From Leptasterias polaris (Eukaryota > Echinodermata > Asteroidea > Forcipulatida > Asteriidae): DNA of 64,000 nt. Where the stretch lies: positions 2,666,001 through 2,730,000 of the forward strand of contig JAZGTN010000098.1 in NCBI GenBank assembly GCA_037783415.1, in the 5' to 3' direction. The notes below the pieces were generated by a model. It worked only from the letters and a program-made list of their open reading frames with translations, was not told the DNA's origin and did no database searches. The position numbers were made by a program, and so were the translations under genes. Below are positions 54,601 through 64,000 of this stretch, piece by piece. Position 1 is the stretch's first letter. The number at the start of each line of letters is the position of its first letter.

Positions 54601-55135
54601 CCCCTGTCTGTTCTTAAAGACATTAATATATAGTTCGGAATGTTAAGTAAGCTTGTGGGACTTTCATCATTCAGCCAAGTTTCACTAAAACCAATGACAC
54701 CGAATTGAAAATTGAGAAGTTCAATGAAATCAAAAATACTGCCACAGTTTTTCAGCAGACTTCTAGTATTGAAATGGAGACAAGAAAAGGTATGAGGATC
54801 GTCTACATCACGGAACTTGTTGGCGAATTGATCACTCAGTAAATAGTCGTATGAGCGATGATCACGATTGCTAAAGAAGTTCTTGTCTGGGTCGAGATGA
54901 GAATTTCCAGCAAACTTATAATTGAAGATGAATGGATTGAACATAAGGTGGTGAAGACGATCCACATCGATTTCGGCATTAGTTTGGAATTCAAATAATG
55001 CTAAATGGAAGTCTTCTTGGTTCAGGTGGTTAAAGGGGAGGGCATGGACAACACAAGCTTCACCTGTCGCCTGATTACATAATGAACAATGATTTGTATT
55101 TAAGTCACCAAGGAAACCCTCTGTCTATTGAAACG
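51610..55135 (-). mobile_element. CR1/Jockey-like LINE, near full-length ORF2
   Basis: Minus-strand LINE. The 3' UTR runs from the stop codon at 51970 down to about 51610, where AATAAATGTCTTGAAATG gives a polyadenylation signal close to the end. The 5' limit is unclear; homology to the LINE at 60.6-64 kb suggests coding-like sequence to at least 55130. One frameshift interrupts the reading frame. Confidence 0.85.
51970..55130 (-). pseudogene. LINE ORF2 (endonuclease + reverse transcriptase), one frameshift
   Basis: The upstream frame, ending near 54600, carries a Cys-rich start (CSLCNQATGEACVV) and the endonuclease N-terminus (CLHFNTRSLLKNCG, VIGFSETWLND). A one-base shift in a G-rich run then leads into an 871-codon frame beginning GGVAMYIHNSF. 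Numbering that frame from its Met: GDLNID at 77-82 and SDHLPI at 144-149 (endonuclease); NYRPISVLPVFSKL near 436; FIDLSKAFDT at 506-515 with catalytic Asp508; GVPQGSLLGPLLF at 564-576; YADD at 595-598. The C-terminus is complete, ending LKAHIVQNIL. All catalytic residues are present, so only the frameshift and the missing start prevent activity. It is a young insertion between GPCR 5 and GPCR 6. Confidence 0.88.
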
Positions 55136-55464
55136 TTGTATACATAGGTCTGTACTATACTTGTTACCACGGGTACACAAACATGAAAATCGGTCATGAC
55201 AACAAATATAACTAAAGCAATATCAGGAAAAGGTGAGCAGACATAGTGTATGCTCCAACAAAAACACCGTTCGTTGAGTAATACAAAAAGTTAAGCAAAA
55301 GTTCCTTCAGAGGATTGGAAAACTAGAAGACCTAGGAAGGCGAGGTATACTTAACACCGTTGATGAACAGTTGGCCATTGCGGAACAGTGGTTTCTTGCC
55401 GGCATCGTAGGCCTTCTTCATGACAAGACGAAGTGATCGTTTCTTGATGGCGTCATCGGCTCTA
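55136..55464. other. Possible LINE 5' region or intergenic
   Basis: Next to the LINE 5' part; could be its 5' UTR. No frame is recognised. Confidence 0.3.
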
Positions 55465-55780
55465 ACCCCTGGAAGGGAAACACTAAAAATCAACGCTGAT
55501 TGGCTCACCCAAAGTGACTGCTATGCGTGTACGCTTGTTAAAAACTTTCAATCGGCCCTGGGCGCTTGTCGGGCGCTTGTCGGGCGCTTGTCGGGCGCAT
55601 AGTACGCGCGTGTAAAAATGCACGTATTTCGACGCAATACATTTCAAACGAATCATGTTTTTATATGGGCACCCTAAACTGCATACAGTTAAATGTATAA
55701 CAAGAAGGGACACTGAAAATCAACGCTGATTGGCTCACCAAAAGTGACTGCTCTGCGCGCACTTGTGTCGGGCGCTGAGA
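55465..55780 (+). repeat. Diverged direct duplication with a 12-bp microsatellite
   Basis: GGAAGGGAAACACTAAAAATC...GATTGGCTCACC at about 55471 recurs as GAAGGGACACTGAAAATC...GATTGGCTCACC at about 55703. Between them GCGCTTGTCGGG is repeated three times in tandem (55561-55598). Confidence 0.6.
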
Positions 55781-57206
55781 CGCGCATGTCAAAATGCACA
55801 CATTTTGATGCAATACTCTTCAAAATGATCATGTTTTTACGTGGTCACCCCATAGTTAAAAATACATAACACTATGGGTCACCCTAAAATACATACAGTT
55901 ATAAGACATTGATCACACTAGCTCTGCGCGAAATTAGCTTTTGGACGTATAACTTTCGATCCGTCTATTGTGTGTGCGACTGTTTCAATGCCAGGGCGGT
56001 ATAACACACGCGTCGCGACGCATTGCAACCCAACGTGACGCGTTGCAACGTGTCATGTCCACGTCGCGTCATCTCCGTTGTTACACGTCGGCTCTTTTAC
56101 ATGGGATTGTATCTAAACAAAATACGGAAGAAAACGACTCGTAAAAAAGCACTCGAAAAAGGAAAAATCGCTCAGATTCGACGGCATTTTCAAATTTTCG
56201 GAGCTGGATTTGTTGGCGCGATTTATTTTTACGCAGCAACTTTTTATTTAGTTTTTACGTGCTTCAAAACTACAGTGTGCGGATGGCACGCAAAATGAAC
56301 CCAGAGGTGCTCACACTACGGCTTTCGACGCGTGTCGGAATTTTCGAGAAGGATCGAGAATTCTCAACCCGACCTCCCGAGCAGGGTTAGTTTCGACACG
56401 GATCGAGCACTCTGCACGGATCGACACCGTGTTGAAATATTGTAACATGAAAAGGACAATCCAGATTACACGGATCGGATCCGTGTCCAACACGGAGATT
56501 TTCTGTAGTGTGAAAAGGCCTAATAGTCACCTAACAATTATTTTCTGTATTTTGATGTTTCAGTCATCAAAGGGGGTTTTCAAGGCAAATTCAGTTTTGT
56601 AATCACTAATTTTTTTCAACGGATAGATCCCTCATGAAAGTCGGAAAAAATTTAAGTCTCTAACCTCACGTTGGTGTAAATTTGTCATATTATCTGAAAC
56701 TCTTTCATATCAATATTTGAAACGTGACGTCATTGAACATTTAAAAAAAATATGTGAAAGCAAAAGAGCAATCTTTTGTGCCACTGTCAAACGCTCTGCA
56801 AAACGTATTAAAGTTGACACCATGGCATCACATTATAGATACCAAAAAGAGATTCAAAATTAATATTAAAAATAACACAAATTTAATTGCTCTGGTAGAA
56901 ATAAGTGATATTCTATAACACCCTCCGGTGTAAATTTTGATTATTTTTAAATCTTTGAAAACATCCATGGTGTCAGTTTTAACACCCTAGTTTTTGCAGC
57001 GCGGTCAAATCCGATGCCGTTTTGATTGAATATCATCAACATTCAGGAGTGAACTAAAAAATGCTCTGTACAAAACCGAACACATAATATATTAAAAATG
57101 TGACGTCATCAAACTTTCACATGTTTGTTATTTTATGTACATGTTGAATCACATCAAGTGTGGATAGTGGTCTTCGACAATTACCAATGATAGGCCTACA
57201 GGTGCT
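55781..57206. other. Intergenic, GC-variable, with a partial TTAA MITE
   Basis: CG-rich motifs (ACGCGTCGCGACGC near 56008; CACACTAC ... GTAGTGTG around 56312-56515, with CCGTGTCG-type motifs inside) suggest a decayed inverted element. At 57100-57206 the 3' end of an AGGGTGTGTACAAC-family MITE ends at the TTAA that starts the next copy. No gene recognised. Confidence 0.4.
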
Positions 57207-57210
57207 TTAA

Positions 57211-57552
57211 AGGGTGTGTACAATTCAACATTGGTTGATTGAAAATGTTCACAGATTTGCACATAACTTACATGGTATTAAGATGGTCATGGTGGAAAAA
57301 CTTCCATCTAAATAGTTTTGCTTGAAATGCTAAAAAAAAAATTGCCTGGAAATGATTAAAAACAATTTATCGCGCGTGTTCAAAACGCGATGGTTAAAAA
57401 CAGTGAAAACATATAATGGGGGTTTTCACTTTTTTTTCTCATGAAGACCGATTGAGCCAAGCTTTCACAGGTTTGTGATTTCATGATATTATTGGGTCAC
57501 TTAAAGTTTTGGGATACTAGTCTTTGAAAATTACCAATGTTGTACATGTGCT
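57211..57552. mobile_element. TTAA MITE (AGGGTGTGTACAAC family), copy 3
   Basis: AGGGTGTGTACAATTCAAC at the left, ACCAATGTTGTACATGTGC at the right, TTAA on both sides (57207-57210, 57553-57556). Internal blocks as in 33720-34063. Confidence 0.75.
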
Positions 57553-57660
57553 TTAAACAGAAAATAAAACTATAATTTTCAACTATATTATAAATTACCA
57601 GCAAAAACGAATTTTGCTGTTGATTATCCCAAAGATGAAGGGCACCTCACTCTCTTGAGA

Positions 57661-58605
57661 TTACTCCTGCAAATATATATCGTCAGTTACGTGTCCACTG
57701 CAAAATATCTGACGTAATCCATTACGAAACTGACGGTACTTGAAAGCGTAAATCAACGGGTTGACGCAAGAGTTTGTGGCAACCATTGCAACAGAAAGAT
57801 AATAAAACCATCCACTAAGTGGTATGTCCAAACCCAGGTTAAACAAAAGAAAGATGACCTGGTTGGGCGTCCAGCAGATCAAGAACGTGATGAAAACGAT
57901 CAGGAGCATCTTGAAAGTGTTGCGTCTTGCTCTGAGAAGGGACTCTGCCATGTCCGGTGCGTTTGCTCCACCGGGAAGATGTGCGGCTGGTGCCGGGCCG
58001 ACACGGGCTGCTCCTCGTTTCATCTCCACACTGATGCGAATATAGGCGAAGAGCATCACACCTACTGGGACGACGTATTGCACGATTACTACGAGAGTTC
58101 CGATAATATTGGCTCCTGGGATTCCGATGGGGACGCATGTTCCGCTCTTTTCCTCAAAATTGAAGAGACAATATATGATCGGAATAAAAGCCAGAACCCA
58201 AGACATCGCCATACACACACTGACTTTGAGATGGGGCCGAGTAGCGAACGATACCTGATACTTGAAGGGGTAAACGATGGCGTAAAACCGCTCCATGGTC
58301 AAAACCAACAGGTTACACGTCGACTCGAGGAAAATGAAAAACAGGGGACAGTTAATATGCCAGACGTGGCAGAGAAACCAGCCCAGGGCATCGTCTGGGA
58401 TGATGTCGGGCACTGGGATTTCACTTCTTAAGATGATCATGATGGAACCCAAGAAATCAATCACTGCTTGATGAAAGATGAAAGCGTTTGTACGAGTTTG
58501 CATCGATCGTACTTTGAAGATGACGAAGCATACTAAACCATTGCCCAGGATCCCAATAATACCCACAATGTCTTGGTAGATACGCAAAAGAAGAATTCCC
58601 TCCAT
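57661..58605 (-). CDS. Rhodopsin-like (class A) GPCR 6, single exon, intact
   Basis: A 314-residue receptor with all seven membrane segments. Landmarks: GN at 21-22; Asp50; Cys79 with Cys157; CWTP at 244-247; NPLIY at 282-286; a short tail ending DDIYLQE. Two positions differ from the other family members. The DRY-type motif is ERF (105-107) where the paralogues have ERY, and the TM4 segment reads MSW instead of MCW or ICW. ECL1 (SEIPVPDIIPDDAL) and TM4/ECL2 (LAFIPIIYCLFNFEEKSGTC) are distinctive, while ICL3 is identical to GPCR 1 and 3 over RISVEMKRGAARVGPAPA. Intronless, no defects. Likely a functional membrane receptor of unknown ligand. Confidence 0.93.
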   Translation of the reverse strand: MEGILLLRIYQDIVGIIGILGNGLVCFVIFKVRSMQTRTNAFIFHQAVIDFLGSIMIILRSEIPVPDIIPDDALGWFLCHVWHINCPLFFIFLESTCNLLVLTMERFYAIVYPFKYQVSFATRPHLKVSVCMAMSWVLAFIPIIYCLFNFEEKSGTCVPIGIPGANIIGTLVVIVQYVVPVGVMLFAYIRISVEMKRGAARVGPAPAAHLPGGANAPDMAESLLRARRNTFKMLLIVFITFLICWTPNQVIFLLFNLGLDIPLSGWFYYLSVAMVATNSCVNPLIYAFKYRQFRNGLRQIFCSGHVTDDIYLQE

Positions 58606-58690
58606 GTTTTGGGGTTGATTTTGGGTTGAGTCACATAAATTGAGTTTGGAGTGATCTATGTAGCTGTATAACCGCTAGTAGGTCCAGATT

Positions 58691-58697
58691 CTTTATA
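58691..58697 (-). promoter_or_regulatory. TATA-like box of GPCR 6
   Basis: TATAAAG on the minus strand, about 90 bp upstream of the ATG at 58605, a spacing like that of GPCR 1. Confidence 0.45.
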
Positions 58698-59551
58698 AAC
58701 AGAAATTAACGTTTAATCTGATATACGAGGTAGGTCTTTTTTGGCGAAGGCACCAACTCACAAAAATTGCGAGTACAATGCAATCCTTCTAAAAAATGGT
58801 TGAATAATATGCGCACACAAAACTCTGCAATTGGAATCTGGAAATTCCCAACAAAAATAACAACGGTGTCCTGATATAGATGCCAGGGCAAGTAATTCCT
58901 TCTCTCGTCTCCGGCACGGCAAATGAATGTGCTGTAATGAAGAAGTCACCTTAAAAATGTACCAGCAGCTTGTTCTCTGCAAATTAAGTCTCTTCCTGCA
59001 ACCCCAATAATGCCATTAGGGCCATTAACCGCCGTAATGATTCAAATTGGTTCTTCGCGCAGTTTGGCACTCACTCAATTGCAATGAATTCCGTAATGTA
59101 GGCCTACCGTAAGTGATTTTGCCATTCTGCACCAACACATGCACATTATTTTGACAAGTGTTCCATAGATTTGAATATTAAATAAATACCATGGAAGGTT
59201 CCAAAACATAAGTTTCAAAAAGCAACTGAAGTGTGTTTCATTGTCTAAATATGGACATTGCTCTCTAGCGGCTTTTAAGTCTGGAAATCCAGTTTATTTA
59301 CTGAAAATGTCCTTGGTCCTATAGACATTCAGTTTCCAAAAGAACTTGTTCAAAATTTGTTTCCATAATATCGCAGTAGCCACGTGTCATGGGTTTTTGA
59401 TCAGATAACGGGGAAATCGTTTAAAACAGAAACTAAATGACATTTTTAAAAGCCATCTGACCCACCTTGACAAGACATGTTCAGTCCATTAACAGCTATT
59501 GAAATCCTTGAAGTTTCAATCTTTCGTTAAGAAAAATCGTTCGACAGCGGT
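58698..59551. other. Intergenic, nothing recognised
   Basis: Upstream flank of GPCR 6. No element or coding frame recognised. Confidence 0.4.
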
Positions 59552-59739
59552 ACACACTAAAATCTCTGGTCCTTTGTGCCTGACCCAGATTATAATGATG
59601 ACCCGAAATGTGTGACAAAATGACCCAGAAACGGGTCGAACTGACCCAGAAACGGGTCAAACTGACCCAGAAATGGGTCAAACTGACGCAGAATCCTTAG
59701 ACAAACTCCGTGTCAATTCTGACCCGGCTTTTTAGAGTC
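59552..59739. repeat. Self-similar element with TGACCCAGAAACGGGTC units
   Basis: TGACCCAGAAACGGGTC(A/G)AAC is repeated about three times in tandem (period 19-20 bp), with TGACCC variants around it. The ends ACACTAAAATCTCTGG and GACCCGGCTTTTTAGAGT are loosely inverted. Related in style to 30241-30587. Confidence 0.6.
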
Positions 59740-60168
59740 ATGTTACTGCAATGCAGGCACCGTCATGTTTTCGTTCCTTTCAAATTGAGTGGCAGTTTTT
59801 ATCAACTTTAGACACAAGTAATGGCATGCAAAATGATGATAATCTTCTGCTGTTTGATTGGTTGATATAATAAATGATGAAAACATTACTCAAAGCCTAC
59901 ATCCACTTGAGATACACTCTTACTTAAAACTCCCGGCTCAAATTTGTGACCATTCTGTCGAGTGAAATATTGTTTACCCTTTTCCAGGTCAACATTTTGG
60001 TTCATGGCGTCATGCAGTGTTCTGATTGGATAAAAAAAAAGACACGTCACAGAGCAGCTATACTGCTTCGAACTGTGCCAGTTTGTTTGTAAGTGCTTTC
60101 GTCGGCGCTCAGTGTTATCATCACGGAAGTATTTGTTAAAGATTTATTTGAGAAATGGGGGCTATCTA
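59740..60168. other. Intergenic, nothing recognised
   Basis: A further weak GACCC-type stretch lies near 59920-60000 (ACTCCCGGCTCAAATTTG). Nothing else recognised. Confidence 0.35.
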
Positions 60169-60377
60169 TAGACGATGTGACCTCTGACGTCATTTGAAAA
60201 TCATAACATGATGCGCGCGCATGTCGCCGGGCAAAACCTTTGTGTACTTGACAGGCAGCTAGAAAGTACACGCAATATTACCATGACTACGCGTCTTTTT
60301 GCCCGGCGGAACATGACTTGGACAACAGACTTGTCAACAGAGGGCGATTTGAATGTAAACAGAGGTCACATCGTCTA
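60169..60377. mobile_element. TA-flanked MITE (TAGACGATGTGACC termini)
   Basis: TAGACGATGTGACCTCTG at the left is mirrored by AGAGGTCACATCGTCTA at the right; both are flanked by TA. About 209 bp, non-coding. GCCGGGCAAAA and TTTTTGCCCGGC form an inner stem. Confidence 0.8.
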
Positions 60378-60566
60378 TAGTGGTTGCATTTGAAGGTAGG
60401 CTAAGTCAAAGCTACAAAACACAAAATCATTAGGTTCATGTATCATTAGGTTCATGTATAATTATGTGCATGCTGATGCAGTGATGGTGTGGATAAATGG
60501 TGTAAGTTGTAACTCAATTTATATATATACATGTATTTATTGATTGATAAGTCGTGATGTTTCTCA
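60378..60566. other. Short intergenic stretch
   Basis: CATTAGGTTCATGTAT is duplicated in tandem near 60430. No gene recognised. Confidence 0.35.
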
Positions 60567-63500
60567 ATGTTCAACATTATGTTCCAGGAGATCCACTGGG
60601 GTCTGTCCTTTTTTTTTGGAAGTTGGATGCTATCCCAGCTCCACTCCAAAACCACCGGTACTGTCACTACGTCCTCCCTTGTTTACGTTCATTGTATATA
60701 TTTAATTGTCCTGTTTTGTCCCACTGTCATGTCATTGTCGTATCTATGTTCTTTTCGTAACAAGGTATTTAGAGACATTCTTCATCGGTTATGCTGTGTA
60801 CTATGTTATAAACGATGTAAGTCAATTGTTCAAACTTGCAGAAATCATTTTTCACCAGTAATTTTTCAATGGTGGGAAGGAAGTGTAGGTAATTCTTATA
60901 ACTGCTATGTACAATCCTACCCTTTTAATTATTTGATTCAATGAGTCTTTATTTTTCCTCCTGGTAATTCCAATTTTGATTTTGAAATGTTTGACTCAGT
61001 GAATGACCCCTACGATAATAATCAGTACCAATATTCTTGCAATTACCTCAACGAGTCTACTCTTAATGCATCCTTTGATCTTAATGACACTTCAATGTTT
61101 TCTTTTGTTCATATGAATATCAGAAGTCTTTTAAAACACTTTAATGAGATGGTTAATTATTTGGACACTCTCCAAGCTTGCCTCTCTGTTGTGGGTCTCT
61201 CAGAAACATGGCTTAAACAGTCCGATATGCCTTTTAATATTTATTCCATTCCCGGATTCAATCTTGAGACCAACTGCAGAGTGGATAGGGTGGGGGGGTG
61301 GTGTAGCATTATATGTATCTACTGATCTTCAGTATTTTATTCGTCAGGAGTTAACCCTTTCCACTGATTCTTTCGAGTCTATTTTTATTGAAATTAAGAA
61401 TTCTAATTGTAAGAATATTATTGTAGGCGTCATCTACAAACCCCCTTCAGCATCATTTAACGATTTCATAACTTCTTATCAGCAATTTCTAGATGTCGTT
61501 GGATCTGAGAATAAATCTTGTCTTATCTCCGGTGACTTCAATATCAACATTCTTGCCACAGATTCCAACAATCAGTCCCAGGAATTTGTTGACGTTAATT
61601 TCTCCCATTCTTATTTGCCATTGGTCAAAACACCCACTAGAATTACTGCTACCTCTGCCACTCTTATAGATAACATTTTTACCAATATTATTCCCCCTCC
61701 AAACTCGGGTATTCTTGTCTGTGACATTTCAGACCATTTTCCTATGTTTACTTCTTTTCCGTTTGCCCCTTCCACCAATTCCACTTCCTCTAATTCTTTT
61801 CGTAAACATTCCATCGATAATATACGTCATTTAAAAAATGACTTGATATCTGAGGATTGGACTTCTGTTCTGAGGCCTCAAGATCCTAATGTTTCTTTTA
61901 ATAACTTTATGCACATTTTTACCAATCTATATAACAAAAATATTCCTTTAGTTAATTTAAAACGCTCCAACAGAAAATCCCAACCCAGGTCACAATGGAT
62001 TACCCCCAGCCTTCTCAAATCTATTAATTATAAAAACAAGCTTTTTCGTAAATTCCTGCGTTTTCCTTCCGATGTGAATCGTCTTAATTTTACACAGTAC
62101 AAAAATTCTCTCACAACGATTTTACGTTCTGCTAAACAAGCTCATTTTTCCCAGCAATTTGAGAAGGAGAAAAATAACATTAAAAATACCTGGAAGGTTA
62201 TAAACAGTGTCCTCAAAAATAACACTCCCTCCCATATTTCTAGTATTAATGTTAATGACCACAGTATTAATGATCCTTTTCTTATTGCAGAGCATTATAA
62301 TGATTTTTTCGTTAATATTGGACCCAATCTTGCCGATCAAATTCCAAATTGTGATTCCCATTTTCAAGATTTCATTGTGAATCCTAACCCCTACTCCATG
62401 TTTTTTAATCCAATTACTGAGCAGGAACTTTTGTCCGTTGTTTTAATTTTACCTGATAAGAAGGGCTCAGGCCATGACTTAATTAATTGTCCTCTTATTA
62501 AAGAGATTATTCAGGTTATATCCAAGCCTTTAGTTTTTATTATTAATTTATCTTTAACCACGGGCATTGTTCCTGACTCTATGAAGATTGCTAGGGTTAT
62601 GCCTATTCATAAAAACGGTGATCGTCATTTAGTTACTAATTATCGTCCAATTTCTATCCTTACTTCCTTTTCAAAAATACTGGAACGTACTGTTTACATC
62701 CGTACTTCACAGTTCCTGGAAAAACATAAAATTATTTCTGATTCCCAGTATGGTTTTAGAGAGAAACACTCGACCGCGAATGCCATCTTACAGTTGATTG
62801 ATAAAATTCGAGTTGATCGTGATCAGTCTTTACATACGTTAGGAATTTTCCTGGACCTCTGCCTTGGAGTGGTTCAGGAATTATCTCTCTAACCGTAAAC
62901 AATTTGTCTGTATTGACGGGAAAGAGTCCTCTCTCAAGTCATTAATTTGTGGCATACCCCAAGGATCCCTCTTGGCTCCTCTTCTATTTTCAATTTATAT
63001 AAACGATTTCCCTAAATCTTCTGATAAGTTCACTTTTATTCTTTTTGCCGACGACTCAAATTTATTTTGTTCCCATAGAAGCCTGGACACACTTTTTAAT
63101 ACTGTGAATCAGGAGCTTATATGTATCTCTAATTGGATAAAAGCTAATAAACTATCCATTAATATTAAGAAAACTAATTTCATGTTATTTAGCCATTCCA
63201 TCAAAAATCTCCCATGTGATATTATTTTTGACAATTCACCTCTTCTGCGTACCGATTGTGTTAAATTCCTTGGATTGTATATTGATGATAAACTTTCATG
63301 GAATCAACATAATTATTAACCATTTATGTAAATTGATTTCTAGAAACATTGGAATTATCAACAAACTCAAATATTTTTTCCCATCAAACATCCTGTACAA
63401 TATTTACTCTGCTTTAATTTTGCCGTATATTTCCTATGGCATCCTTGCCTGGGGTAAATCAAGTGTATATTTATTGAATCGTGTCATCATTTTACAAAAA

Positions 63501-64000
63501 AGAGCCCTTAGAATTATTAACTGTGTTGACTTTCGTGCCCATTCTAACCCATTATTCCTTAATCATAGAACTCTTAAAGTCCCTGAGATATACTTACTTC
63601 AGCTTGGAATATTTATGAATCAATTCATTTCCAATAAATTACCCAAGTCCTTCCAGAATATGTTTATGTTTAATTCTCAAATCCACTCTTATTCAACTAG
63701 ATACTCAGATGGTTTCCATATCCCCTGTGTTCATTCAACCAAATCCATTAATTGTGTTTCTTTTCAAGGACCTAAGTACTGGAATTCCCTTAGCGATACT
63801 CTAAAAAAATGCAAGAGCCCTTATACCTTTAAAAAAAAACTTAAAACGGTCCTCTTACAAAAATACCTTGTTTGATTGTATTAATCAATATTCTGTTTTT
63901 GTTATACGCTCACTATTTTATTGATTCAACAGTGCCTATAATGTCTCTACTTATCTACTTATCTCCACACAGCCACTTACGAACCATTATTACTGTGTTG
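60567..64000 (+). pseudogene. CR1/Jockey-like LINE ORF2, decayed, running to the window end
   Basis: Same family as the LINE at 51.6-55.1 kb. A leader with a Cys-rich stretch (60770-60944) precedes a frame from the ATG at 60987 with the endonuclease start (FSFVHMNIRSLLK, VVGLSETWLK). A frameshift in the G run near 61295 passes to a long frame (to 62892) with SGDFNINIL, ISDHFPMF and NYRPISILTSFSKIL. Right after FLDL a deletion of about 70 bp removes the rest of RT motif A and shifts the frame. The next frame (from about 62864) has GIPQGSLLAPLLFSIYIND and a FADD catalytic box. A last shift near 63307 leads to the C-terminal part, ending KTVLLQKYLV at 63875. The remainder is 3' UTR cut by the window edge. 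Inactive. Confidence 0.85.

Noticed and set aside
56023..56298. 91-codon frame with a hydrophobic stretch
   Set aside because: A single short hydrophobic run in CG-rich repeat-like DNA; no family resemblance or neighbouring exon signal.

Overview
This window is eukaryotic nuclear DNA: intergenic sequence is long and AT-rich, transposable elements are dense, and the only convincing host genes are six related intronless reading frames for class A (rhodopsin-like) GPCRs. The combination of tandem intronless GPCRs, CR1/Jockey-type LINEs, tRNA-derived SINEs and many TTAA- or TA-flanked MITEs fits an echinoderm, most likely a sea star. One TTAA MITE family resembles a repeat I recall from asteroid genomes. 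That assignment is inference; no species marker is present.

Layout. 0-3 kb: a 2.85-kb inverted-terminal element with a perfect 9-bp target duplication. 3.3-3.9 kb: a 173-bp tandem repeat. 4.46-5.42 kb: intact GPCR 1 (+). 6.6-11.4 kb: SINEs, MITEs and a 1-kb Harbinger-like element. 11.76-14.92 kb: GPCR 2, a pseudogene with a frameshift and a 2.2-kb piggyBac-like element inserted at a TTAA inside the coding sequence. 15-24.5 kb: nested non-autonomous elements, including a second 9-bp-TSD element (20.8-23.05 kb). 26.3-29.4 kb: an almost intact Jockey-like LINE (-). 30-36 kb: SINE and MITE debris plus a 330-bp foldback element of the 9-bp-TSD family. 37.1-38.1 kb: intact GPCR 3 (-). 42-43.2 kb: a broken acidic reading frame split from a THAP zinc-finger exon by a perfect 101-bp inverted repeat. 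44.76-51.49 kb: a tandem segmental duplication carrying GPCR 4 (frameshifted) and GPCR 5 (altered C-terminus), each copy with its own later insertions. 51.6-55.1 kb: a CR1/Jockey-like LINE (-). 57.7-58.6 kb: intact GPCR 6 (-). 60.6-64 kb: a related, more decayed LINE (+).

The GPCRs share nearly identical TM1-TM2 and ICL3-TM7 blocks, but differ strongly around ECL1/TM3 and TM4/ECL2. That is what repeated duplication plus gene conversion, with divergence at the ligand-facing side, would produce. Five of the six have a TATA-like box upstream. The likely role is chemosensory or orphan peptide/small-molecule reception, as proposed for lineage-expanded echinoderm GPCRs; ligands cannot be read from sequence. 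The most distinctive mobile-element signal is a family of at least three elements with termini TAGTCTTGG...CCAAGACTA, palindromic ends and perfect 9-bp target duplications (Mutator-like), which I cannot assign to a named family.
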